Shown here piece by piece: positions 1 through 4,493 of a stretch of 7,798 bases of DNA; position 1 is the first letter of the stretch, and every line of letters starts with the position of its first letter. Below the pieces are notes generated by a model that was given only the letters and a program-made list of their open reading frames with translations, made no database searches and was not told the DNA's origin. The position numbers were made by a program, and so were the translations under genes. Source of the DNA: an uncultured Bacteroidales bacterium (GTDB lineage Bacteria > Bacteroidota > Bacteroidia > Bacteroidales > Paludibacteraceae); the NCBI GenBank assembly GCA_937911935.1, contig CALDQH010000025.1, positions 1 to 7,798 of the forward strand, written 5' to 3'.

Positions 1-112
1 AACTAAAGTTGCTCAAAGATCCCTCGCCCGCTGCGCGGAGCGATGCAAATAAAAAAAAGGATTACGTTGCTACGCTCCGTGATCCCTTCCTCTGCCACGG
101 GCATCCTTGCAA
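1..112. repeat. Intergenic repeat, copy 1 (cut by window edge)
   Basis: First of two near-identical ~110-bp units; the second is at 165-276. They differ by two point changes (T/C at the GTTGC/GTCGC site, G/A in the CGCTCC/CACTCC site) and by the A-run/G-run length (8 A + 2 G here, 5 A + 3 G in copy 2). Inside is a hairpin GGATTACG (59-66) / CGTGATCC (78-85), and CGGAGCG (36-42) is complementary to CGCTCCG (73-79). The unit is more GC-rich than the surrounding spacer and no reading frame looks like protein. It begins at base 1, so its left edge (probably GC, as in copy 2) is outside the window. Nature unknown: a genome-wide intergenic repeat or a structured RNA are both possible. Confidence 0.85.
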
Positions 113-138
113 GGAAAATTTAAATGAGAAGAAATCAT

Positions 139-163
139 AAATCCCTCTCTCCGGGGATTTTTT
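139..163 (+). terminator. Terminator-like hairpin between the two repeats
   Basis: AAATCCC (139-145) pairs with GGGATTT (154-160) around an 8-base loop, and the 3' arm runs into six Ts (158-163). This is the shape of an intrinsic terminator on the plus strand. No plus-strand gene is visible upstream in the window, so it may end a transcript from outside or belong to the repeat array. Confidence 0.4.
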
Positions 164-164
164 C

Positions 165-276
165 GCAACTAAAGTTGCTCAAAGATCCCTCGCCCGCTGC
201 GCGGAGCGATGCAAATAAAAAGGGATTACGTCGCTACACTCCGTGATCCCTTCCTCTGCCACGGGCATCCTTGCAA
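165..276. repeat. Intergenic repeat, copy 2
   Basis: Second copy of the unit at 1-112, in the same orientation and offset by 166 bases. It begins with a short palindrome GCAACT-AA-AGTTGC (165-178) and ends at CCTTGCAA. The inner hairpin is extended by one pair here (GGGATTACG / CGTGATCCC), while the CGGAGCG/CGCTCCG complementarity is broken by a G-to-A change. No coding potential or mobile-element gene is seen in or next to it. Confidence 0.85.
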
Positions 277-307
277 AACTTTTACATCGTAGGCAAGCCT
301 ACAATAC

Positions 308-364
308 TTTTATACCCATAAGTCCTATTGTAAGCAAGCTTACATAGTTCTTACGGGTATAAAA
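308..364. repeat. Long imperfect inverted repeat (~57 bp)
   Basis: The outer arms 308-322 and 350-364 pair over 15 bases with one mismatch (A318 opposite C354). The inner arms CTATTGTAAGC and GCTTACATAG pair with one bulged base around GTAAGC-AA-GCTTAC (330-343). The whole segment can fold into one hairpin or cruciform. It lies just beyond the tRNA-Ser terminator and encodes nothing recognisable. A related 14-base palindrome, GTAGGC-AA-GCCTAC, sits at 289-302. Confidence 0.75.
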
Positions 365-391
365 AAAACATCGTGCAATCGCACGATGTTT
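361..391 (-). terminator. Intrinsic terminator of tRNA-Ser
   Basis: Read on the minus strand, an 11-base stem (366-376 with 381-391, core AACATCGTGC/GCACGATGTT) with a 4-base loop is followed by a run of eight Ts (complement of 361-368). It lies 9 bases beyond the 3' end of tRNA-Ser, so it most likely ends that transcript. Confidence 0.85.
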
Positions 392-399
392 AAGTTTTG

Positions 400-484
400 C
401 GGAGAGAGAGGGATTCGAACCCCCGGTACCTCTCAGTACAACGGTTTTCAAGACCGCCGCAATCGACCACTCTGCCATCTCTCC
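400..484 (-). tRNA. tRNA-Ser(UGA)
   Basis: On the minus strand the acceptor arms GGAGAGA (484-478) and TCTCTCC (407-401) pair over 7 bases, followed by discriminator G at 400, as in serine tRNAs. The anticodon stem GCGGT/ACCGT encloses loop CTTGAAA, giving anticodon TGA (complement of 448-450). A long variable arm built on GTAC...GTAC marks a type II tRNA, and the T-loop is the usual TTCGAAT. CCA is not encoded (GCAAAA follows), so it must be added after transcription. Confidence 0.96.
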
Positions 485-494
485 AAGAGTGGTG

Positions 495-524
495 CAAAGA
501 TACTGCTAAATTTTGAATCGCAAA
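495..524 (-). promoter_or_regulatory. Bacteroides-type promoter of tRNA-Ser
   Basis: On the minus strand, TTTG (524-521), an 18-base spacer and TATCTTTG (502-495) match the Bacteroidota -33/-7 consensus (TTTG, TAnnTTTG). The -7 box ends 10 bases before the tRNA 5' end, predicting a very short 5' leader on the pre-tRNA. Confidence 0.75.
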
Positions 525-545
525 ATATTTTGGTCACTTTTTTAC

Positions 546-576
546 AAAAAAAATCGCTAACTGCAGTTAGCGATTT
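546..576 (-). terminator. Intrinsic terminator of the secreted-protein gene
   Basis: A perfect 26-base palindrome (551-576, half-site AAATCGCTAACTG) is followed on the minus strand by a run of eight Ts (complement of 546-553). It begins 22 bases beyond the stop codon of the minus-strand gene at 599-1405 and separates that gene from the tRNA-Ser promoter. Confidence 0.85.
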
Positions 577-598
577 CATCGTTTTACCTGTTTACACA

Positions 599-1405
599 TT
601 ACAAATCTTCACCATTTGCCTCATTATATTTATTATCATAATATATAACTATAGAATACTCATCATACCTCCAAGAAAATATTTGAAACCAAACACTCTT
701 ATTAAATCCAAAAAACACTATATCCCCTGCTTCTGAGCAAATATCCATTTTCTCCTTCCCAGAAAGTTCTCTATAATATTCTTTTATTGCATCATTACTA
801 GTATCAACCAAACCTGCATACCCAATATCTAAAAACATCTTGTACACATTTGGACACTCCTTTTGTATAATTGGGTTATTAAAGAAGGTTGCAGAATCAG
901 GATACTGATAAAAAATTGCTTGGTACAATTTTTCATTAACCGTCATTTCATGACTAATATCTTCATTATCAGGGATTATAAAAGAGCTGTCTTTCTTCTG
1001 ATAAAAAGACATATAAGGGATTAGAGAATAGTTTAAAAGATTTGGGAATAAAGAAGTATATACTTTTTGGCGAGACGTGTATCTATTATTGTTCGAAAAT
1101 TGTTCACACAACTGATTATACCTAATCTTTATTTGTTGTTCACTTCTTTTTAGCTTGTCAAAAACAGCTATCCTCCACACTTTATTATTATCCGTAACAA
1201 TATGAATCTCCACATCTTCTCCATTAAATTCTCCCCGAAGAACATCCGAATAGCGAGAATACACAAAACCTTTTTCTTTTAACTTTTTTATCATTTCTGG
1301 TTTTGTACCATCTACCGGAATTCCTAAAAATGTAGTTACATCTTGTTGAGCGAACAACACTACAAAATGAAAACACAACAAAATAAACAAAATCAATTTT
1401 TTCAT
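599..1405 (-). CDS. Secreted protein of unknown function
   Basis: 268 residues from the ATG at 1405-1403. A longer frame would start at a TTG (1426), but the ATG is preferred because it places a classic signal peptide at the N-terminus: MKKLILF, a hydrophobic core to about residue 18, then LFA-QQD as a likely signal peptidase I site. No lipobox cysteine follows the core, so export to the periplasm or outward is inferred, not lipidation. The mature N-terminus contains FLGIPVDGTKPEMIKKLKEKGF and a segment ending NNKVWRIAVFD, which resemble motifs in uncharacterised Bacteroidota secreted proteins; I cannot name a family. The rest is rich in Tyr, Phe, Asn and charged residues, with no catalytic motif seen. 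It has its own promoter and terminator, so it is a single-gene unit. Base composition looks clearly more AT-rich than the thiamin genes (one sampled 60-base line is 27% G+C against 45-50% there), which may reflect transfer or low constraint. Confidence 0.8.
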   Translation of the reverse strand: MKKLILFILLCFHFVVLFAQQDVTTFLGIPVDGTKPEMIKKLKEKGFVYSRYSDVLRGEFNGEDVEIHIVTDNNKVWRIAVFDKLKRSEQQIKIRYNQLCEQFSNNNRYTSRQKVYTSLFPNLLNYSLIPYMSFYQKKDSSFIIPDNEDISHEMTVNEKLYQAIFYQYPDSATFFNNPIIQKECPNVYKMFLDIGYAGLVDTSNDAIKEYYRELSGKEKMDICSEAGDIVFFGFNKSVWFQIFSWRYDEYSIVIYYDNKYNEANGEDL

Positions 1406-1484
1406 ACCTACGCTTTTCACAAACAAGAAGAAGACATAACGCTTCTAATTATATTTTAAAATCGAATAGACCTCTATTCACCAA

Positions 1485-1516
1485 CAAATATACACACTTA
1501 TCCCAATAATATCAAA
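1485..1516 (-). promoter_or_regulatory. Promoter of the secreted-protein gene
   Basis: On the minus strand, TTTG (1516-1513), a 20-base spacer and TATATTTG (1492-1485) form an excellent Bacteroidota promoter. Transcription would start near 1480, giving a 5' leader of about 75 bases before the ATG at 1405. Confidence 0.75.
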
Positions 1517-1545
1517 TTAAAGAATGGTTTTACGCGTAAAAAGCA

Positions 1546-1553
1546 TACCTTTG
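1546..1553 (+). promoter_or_regulatory. -7 element next to the membrane-protein start
   Basis: TACCTTTG matches TAnnTTTG and ends only 4 bases before the ATG at 1558. Since the Bacteroidota start site falls a few bases after this box, the mRNA would begin at or within a base or two of the ATG. No good TTTG -33 element is found at the usual distance, so confidence is moderate. Confidence 0.55.
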
Positions 1554-1557
1554 CTCT

Positions 1558-1995
1558 ATGAAACCTATATTTAAAACGGACATCGCATTGGTTGTACTGG
1601 GCATGGCTTCGCTCATAAGCGGCATAACAACCCATTTCGCAGGACACTTTTATAGCCAAACTGCATGGCAATATTTATCTTGGACGCACGGCATTATCAA
1701 CATAGGACTACTCACAGCCGCTTGCATACACATCAAACAACATTGGAGTTGGTTTAAGGGGCTGGTAAAAAGACCTTCTTTTATGAAGAAAATGGCCTTT
1801 TTTATTACCCTATCGTTTATCGCCACGTTGATTTCTGGCTTCATTACACTATCCTTTTCCAACACTCCAAACACCCATGCCGGATTGATTCACTTTTTTA
1901 TCGGCATCCTTTTTAGTTTACTGGTTATCATCCATTTTATAAGTCGTTGGAAAATTTTTAGCAAAGGCATAGGATTAAAGAATCAACAAGCTTAA
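1558..1995 (+). CDS. Four-helix membrane protein, DUF4405-like diheme b cytochrome candidate
   Basis: 145 residues with four predicted membrane helices at about 8-26, 40-60, 78-100 and 108-130, and a short basic C-terminus. Histidines lie at 26, 30, 44, 58, 62, 107, 112 and 126. H44/H58 in helix 2 and H112/H126 in helix 4 are each separated by 13 residues, the spacing that binds two stacked b hemes in cytochrome b. This and the size fit the DUF4405 (flavinylation-associated cytochrome) type, proposed to move electrons across the inner membrane. Family assignment is from the pattern alone. No partner redox gene is adjacent: the gene has its own -7 box and terminator. The start is fixed by the -7 box 4 bases upstream and by the lack of an earlier in-frame ATG before the helix. 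Confidence 0.75.
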   Translation: MKPIFKTDIALVVLGMASLISGITTHFAGHFYSQTAWQYLSWTHGIINIGLLTAACIHIKQHWSWFKGLVKRPSFMKKMAFFITLSFIATLISGFITLSFSNTPNTHAGLIHFFIGILFSLLVIIHFISRWKIFSKGIGLKNQQA

Positions 1996-2000
1996 TTACA

Positions 2001-2041
2001 AAAACTTGCACAGTTTATTGCCTTTTGTGCAAGTTTTATTA
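2001..2041 (+). terminator. Terminator of the membrane-protein gene
   Basis: AAAACTTGCACA (2001-2012) pairs perfectly with TGTGCAAGTTTT (2026-2037) around a 13-base loop, followed by TTA. It begins 5 bases after the stop codon. The 3' arm and tail overlap the promoter of the next gene. Confidence 0.75.
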
Positions 2042-2047
2042 TCTTTG
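2018..2047 (+). promoter_or_regulatory. Promoter of the DUF2147 gene
   Basis: TATCTTTG (2040-2047) is a full -7 match. A partial -33 (TTG at 2018-2020) lies 19 bases upstream, inside the loop of the preceding terminator hairpin. The predicted leader is about 23 bases before the ATG at 2075. Confidence 0.65.
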
Positions 2048-2074
2048 CGCCCGAAAACATTAAACTAAAACGTT

Positions 2075-2530
2075 ATGAAAAATTTTTTATGGATGATTTT
2101 GTGCGCTTTTATGGCAATACCTGCTATGGCACAAGGTTTAAACGACAAGGGCGATAATATTTTGGGAGAATACCTAACCGATCGCGGCGGTCACAAAAGC
2201 AAAGTAAGAATCACCAAAAACGAAGACGGCAGCTACAACGCACAAGTATTTTGGGTTGAGAATGCTTTAGACGAAAATGGTAACAAACGCAAAGACACCA
2301 AAAACCCCGACAAAAACTTAAGAAACGTAGATGTTGACCAAATTATCTTGGTTAAAGGGCTAAAATACATTGCCGAAGACAAAGAATGGAGCGATGCTAA
2401 AATCTACGACCCAACTATGGGAATCCGCGTAAACGTAACTGCCGAATTTGTCGAAGCCAACAAACTAAAATTGCGCGGTTCTATCTTTGGCATTGGCACC
2501 ACCCTCTACTGGAACCGAATTGTAGAGTAA
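2075..2530 (+). CDS. Secreted DUF2147 protein
   Basis: 151 residues. Residues 1-20 are a signal peptide (MKNFLWMILCAFMAIPAMA-Q, with AMA before the cut), so the mature protein of about 131 residues is exported, presumably to the periplasm. The remainder has the DUF2147 layout: an N-terminal strand starting ILGEYLTD, DTKNPDKNLRN (74-84), ILVKGLKY (91-98), EWSDAKIYDPTMGI (104-117, the family's W-x-x-G-x-IYDP-x-x-G-like core) and a C-terminal KLRGSIFGIGTTLYWNR (132-148). DUF2147 proteins are small, beta-rich and of unknown biochemical role; some have been suggested to be lipocalin-like. It has its own promoter; the next gene starts 56 bases downstream with no clear promoter or terminator between, so read-through into it is plausible. 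Confidence 0.88.
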   Translation: MKNFLWMILCAFMAIPAMAQGLNDKGDNILGEYLTDRGGHKSKVRITKNEDGSYNAQVFWVENALDENGNKRKDTKNPDKNLRNVDVDQIILVKGLKYIAEDKEWSDAKIYDPTMGIRVNVTAEFVEANKLKLRGSIFGIGTTLYWNRIVE

Positions 2531-2586
2531 GCACAAGTTACATCCTGTCTTGAATGGTAGTTTTATCATCGAGCAACAAAAAAAAC

Positions 2587-3123
2587 ATGAAAATCATTGC
2601 CATCACTACCCCAAAGGTAACAACAACAGATGCTCTTATCATCAAATCATTGCTTGATAAGGGCATCTACTCTATCCACCTGCGCAAGCCCGAATCTACC
2701 CTAGAAGAATGCAGGGAGTTACTATCCCAATTAAGCGATGCAGAAAGAGCCAAAATTGTTGTGCACGATTTTCCACAGTTGTACGAAGAATTCTCGCTCA
2801 AAGGCATTCACATCAACAAAAACGTAACGAATCTACCCAATGGGTATCAGGGTTTTAAAACACGCTCTTGCCATTCTTTTGCAGAGGTTATTGCTAACAA
2901 GAACCATTACGACTACCTGTTTTTGAGCCCTATATTTGATAGTATTTCTAAAATGGGGTATAAATCGGCATTTAGCCACGAGGAGTTACAACATGCCATG
3001 AGCGAAGGCATTATTGACGAAAAAGTAATTGCTTTAGGGGGCATTACCTTTGATAAGATACCCTACCTAAAACAATTCAATTTTGGCGGAGCAGCCATGA
3101 TTGGAGGCATATATCACCTATAA
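2587..3123 (+). CDS. TenI/ThiE-like protein (thiamin phosphate synthase superfamily)
   Basis: 178 residues from the ATG at 2587. An in-frame ATG at 2554 would add 11 polar residues (VVLSSSNKKN) with no family match; the chosen start follows an A-rich tract and places MKIIAITTP where the first beta strand of the TIM barrel begins. Motifs align with ThiE/TenI in order: HLRKPE (31-36), HD (60-61), GIHIN (73-77), SCHS (94-97), DYLFLSPIFDSISKMGY (109-125) and ALGGI (149-153). ThiE's HIGQSD signature is replaced by HINKNV, and the QLREKD loop is changed, so pyrophosphate/Mg binding of a true synthase looks lost; the operon at 3696-6627 supplies an intact ThiE. His96 occupies the position of the catalytic His of the B. 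subtilis thiazole tautomerase TenI (SVHS), so a TenI-type role is the better guess. A tautomerase would act on the product of de novo thiazole synthesis, which is not encoded here. Substrate unproven. Confidence 0.8.
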   Translation: MKIIAITTPKVTTTDALIIKSLLDKGIYSIHLRKPESTLEECRELLSQLSDAERAKIVVHDFPQLYEEFSLKGIHINKNVTNLPNGYQGFKTRSCHSFAEVIANKNHYDYLFLSPIFDSISKMGYKSAFSHEELQHAMSEGIIDEKVIALGGITFDKIPYLKQFNFGGAAMIGGIYHL

Positions 3124-3166
3124 AGGGTAGTTGGAATTACATCCACTACCCTTTATTTTTCTTTTG
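3122..3166 (+). terminator. Terminator after the TenI-like gene, overlapping the fur 3' end
   Basis: AAAGGGTAGT (3122-3131) pairs with ACTACCCTTT (3145-3154), extended by TGG/CC with one bulge, and is followed by a T-rich tail (3154-3164). The 5' arm includes the end of the TenI-like stop codon and the 3' arm contains the stop and last codons of the convergent Fur-family gene. The tail on the minus side is not T-rich, so it acts mainly on the plus strand. Confidence 0.75.
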
Positions 3167-3604
3167 ACATTCGGCACAAATGCCTCGTACCACGTAGTTT
3201 ATATCGGTTACTTCAAAACCATCGGGCATTTTTACCAAGGGAATATGCTCGGTTCTAATACAAAAGGTCCGTTGACACTGCGTACAATAAGCATGCGCGT
3301 GGTTGCAACCCATGTGGTTATCATGCATGTGTTCGTGCTCCTTATCTACACATAAACAAGCATCATCACACCTACAGTATTTTTTTTGACCACTTCCATC
3401 GTCCAAACCATGTAACAAACCTTGTTCTTCAAACAGGGTCAGCGTTCTAAAAATGGTGCTCTTATCTACCGAATCGAGCCATAATTCCATATCGCCTAAC
3501 GCAAACGGATGCTCGGTGTTCTGTATTTGCTTCCAGATCAACAACCGAATAGCTGTTGGTCTTACACCGTGGTATTTCAACAAATTTTCTGCCTGTTTTG
3601 CCAT
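3146..3604 (-). CDS. Fur-family metalloregulator with His/Cys-rich insert
   Basis: 152 residues from the ATG at 3604-3602. The open frame extends further upstream, but those codons cross the promoter and match nothing. The N-terminal winged helix covers about 1-75: GVRPTAIRLLIW (13-24) and DKSTIFRTLTLFEEQGLL (47-64), the Fur recognition-helix region, then DDGSGQKKY (68-76). The C-terminal half has HAYCTQC (104-110) and CAEC (143-146), the two CxxC pairs of the structural zinc site. Between them lies an unusual metal-ligand-rich stretch, CRCDDACLC (77-85) plus HEHMHDNHMGCNHAH (90-104). The family represses metal uptake or stress genes in response to Zn, Fe, Mn or peroxide; the metal sensed here cannot be told, although the many His/Cys residues favour zinc (Zur-like). 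It is divergent from thiM, its promoter abuts the thiM promoter, and a possible Fur-type dyad covers its own -7 box, suggesting autoregulation. Confidence 0.9.
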   Translation of the reverse strand: MAKQAENLLKYHGVRPTAIRLLIWKQIQNTEHPFALGDMELWLDSVDKSTIFRTLTLFEEQGLLHGLDDGSGQKKYCRCDDACLCVDKEHEHMHDNHMGCNHAHAYCTQCQRTFCIRTEHIPLVKMPDGFEVTDINYVVRGICAECQKKNKG

Positions 3605-3608
3605 GACG

Positions 3609-3626
3609 CAAAAATAATGATTTTGC
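3609..3626. promoter_or_regulatory. Possible Fur-type operator
   Basis: CAAAA...TTTTG arms (3609-3613 / 3621-3625) flank an AATAATGATT core. On the minus strand GCAAAATCATTATTT matches 9 of 14 fixed positions of the Fur 7-1-7 consensus (TGATAAT-N-ATTATCA), with an intact AAT-N-ATTAT centre. It overlaps the -7 box of the Fur-family gene. In AT-rich DNA such a match can arise by chance, and the Bacteroidota consensus is not well known. Confidence 0.3.
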
Positions 3627-3641
3627 CTGTACCTATACAAA
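3609..3641 (-). promoter_or_regulatory. Promoter of the Fur-family gene
   Basis: On the minus strand, TTTG (3641-3638), a 21-base spacer and TATTTTTG (3616-3609) match the Bacteroidota consensus. The -7 box ends 4 bases before the ATG at 3604, so the transcript is predicted to be leaderless or nearly so. Confidence 0.7.
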
Positions 3642-3646
3642 AAAGT

Positions 3647-3678
3647 TTTGATATTTTGCACGAATTGTAGTATCTTCG
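3647..3678 (+). promoter_or_regulatory. Promoter of the thiamin salvage operon
   Basis: TTTG (3647-3650), a 20-base spacer and TATCTTCG (3671-3678; one mismatch to TAnnTTTG) precede thiM. Its -33 box is only 5 bases from the divergent -33 box of the Fur-family gene. The start site would be near 3683, leaving a leader of about 13 bases, too short for a riboswitch. Confidence 0.6.
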
Positions 3679-3695
3679 GCATCTTCTTTACACAA

Positions 3696-4493
3696 ATGAT
3701 TAACCACAATAATTTCAAAGCCCATTTTAGGGCAGTTAGACAACAATCGCCTTTGGTACACAACATTACCAATTATGTAGCGATGAATTTTAGTGCGAAC
3801 GCCTTGTTGGCAATAGGAGCGTCACCAGTAATGGCACACGCAGCCCAAGAGGTAGAAGAAATGGCTCAATTGGCAGGAGCGTTGGTTATCAACATTGGCA
3901 CATTAGACGAAAAGTGGATTGAATCCATGATTATAGCTGGCAAAACCAAACGCCAAGCAGGCGGCATCGTGGTATTTGACCCCGTAGGCGTTGGCGCTAC
4001 TACTTACCGTAGCCAAACAGCATGGCAGATTATAGAAGCATGCCATCCCAATATTATTCGCGGAAATGCCTCCGAAATCATGGCACTTGTCAATACGGAC
4101 GTTAAAAGCAAGGGGGTTGATAGCAGCTGCAAATCGCAAGACGCTTTACAAGCAGCACAGCAACTGGCACAACGCACCCAAGCCGTTGTGGTAGTTAGTG
4201 GAGAAATCGATTACATAACAGATGGTAGCCAGGTAGAAACCCTTTGCAACGGGTCAGACATGATGCCACGTGTTACCGCCATGGGCTGCACGGCATCGTC
4301 CATGATCGGTGCTTTTGCTGCCGTACAACCCAATAATCCCTTTGAATCGGCGCTACATGCCATGGCTGTAATGGGCATAGCTGGCGAAATAGCTGCCCAA
4401 AAAGCCATAGGACCAGGTTCGCTCCTTACCTGTTTTGTAGATACCTTATACAACCTAACCGAAGACCAACTCATAGAAACCCTCAGACAATGA
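3696..4493 (+). CDS. thiM: Hydroxyethylthiazole kinase ThiM
   Basis: 265 residues from the ATG at 3696, close to the usual ~265-270. An upstream in-frame ATG (3648) would add 16 non-conserved residues and overlap the predicted promoter. ThiM is a cytoplasmic ribokinase-fold enzyme that phosphorylates 5-(2-hydroxyethyl)-4-methylthiazole with ATP, giving the thiazole phosphate half of thiamin. Signatures in order: PLVHNITNYVAMNFSANALLAIGASPVM (19-46, thiazole-binding N-terminus), INIGTL (65-70), DPVGVGATTYR (95-105), IIRGNASEI (120-128), SGEIDYITDG (168-177) and TAMGCTASSMIGAF (194-207), with Cys198 at the position of the active-site Cys of B. subtilis ThiM. It is the first gene of the operon and overlaps the next gene by 4 bases (ATGA), so translation is probably coupled. 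Confidence 0.96.
   Translation: MINHNNFKAHFRAVRQQSPLVHNITNYVAMNFSANALLAIGASPVMAHAAQEVEEMAQLAGALVINIGTLDEKWIESMIIAGKTKRQAGGIVVFDPVGVGATTYRSQTAWQIIEACHPNIIRGNASEIMALVNTDVKSKGVDSSCKSQDALQAAQQLAQRTQAVVVVSGEIDYITDGSQVETLCNGSDMMPRVTAMGCTASSMIGAFAAVQPNNPFESALHAMAVMGIAGEIAAQKAIGPGSLLTCFVDTLYNLTEDQLIETLRQ

Noticed and set aside
139..160. Similarity of the minus strand here (GGAGAGAGGGATT) to the tRNA-Ser 3' end, as a possible attachment site
   Set aside because: The match is short, low in complexity and differs by a two-base shift; no integrase or second site is present.
1..400. CRISPR array or insertion sequence in the repeat region
   Set aside because: There are only two long units with one 52-base spacer, no short regular repeats, no cas or transposase gene, and no terminal inverted repeats with target duplications.
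386..736. Open plus-strand frame of 116 codons starting MFKFCGERGIRTPGT
   Set aside because: It is a translation across the antisense of tRNA-Ser, a terminator and the end of a real minus-strand gene; the GERGIRTP string is a well-known artefact of translated tRNA-Ser.
3648..3695. N-terminal extension of ThiM from the ATG at 3648
   Set aside because: It would overlap the predicted promoter and adds residues not seen in the family; the ATG at 3696 gives a normal length.
3605..3772. N-terminal extension of the Fur-family protein up to 3772
   Set aside because: It runs through its own promoter and into antisense of thiM; the 152-residue form matches the family length.
3903..4474. Minus-strand frames inside thiM, and similar ones inside thiE-tenA, thiD and the DUF4405-like gene
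   Set aside because: They lie opposite strongly conserved genes, lack promoters and carry no recognisable motif.
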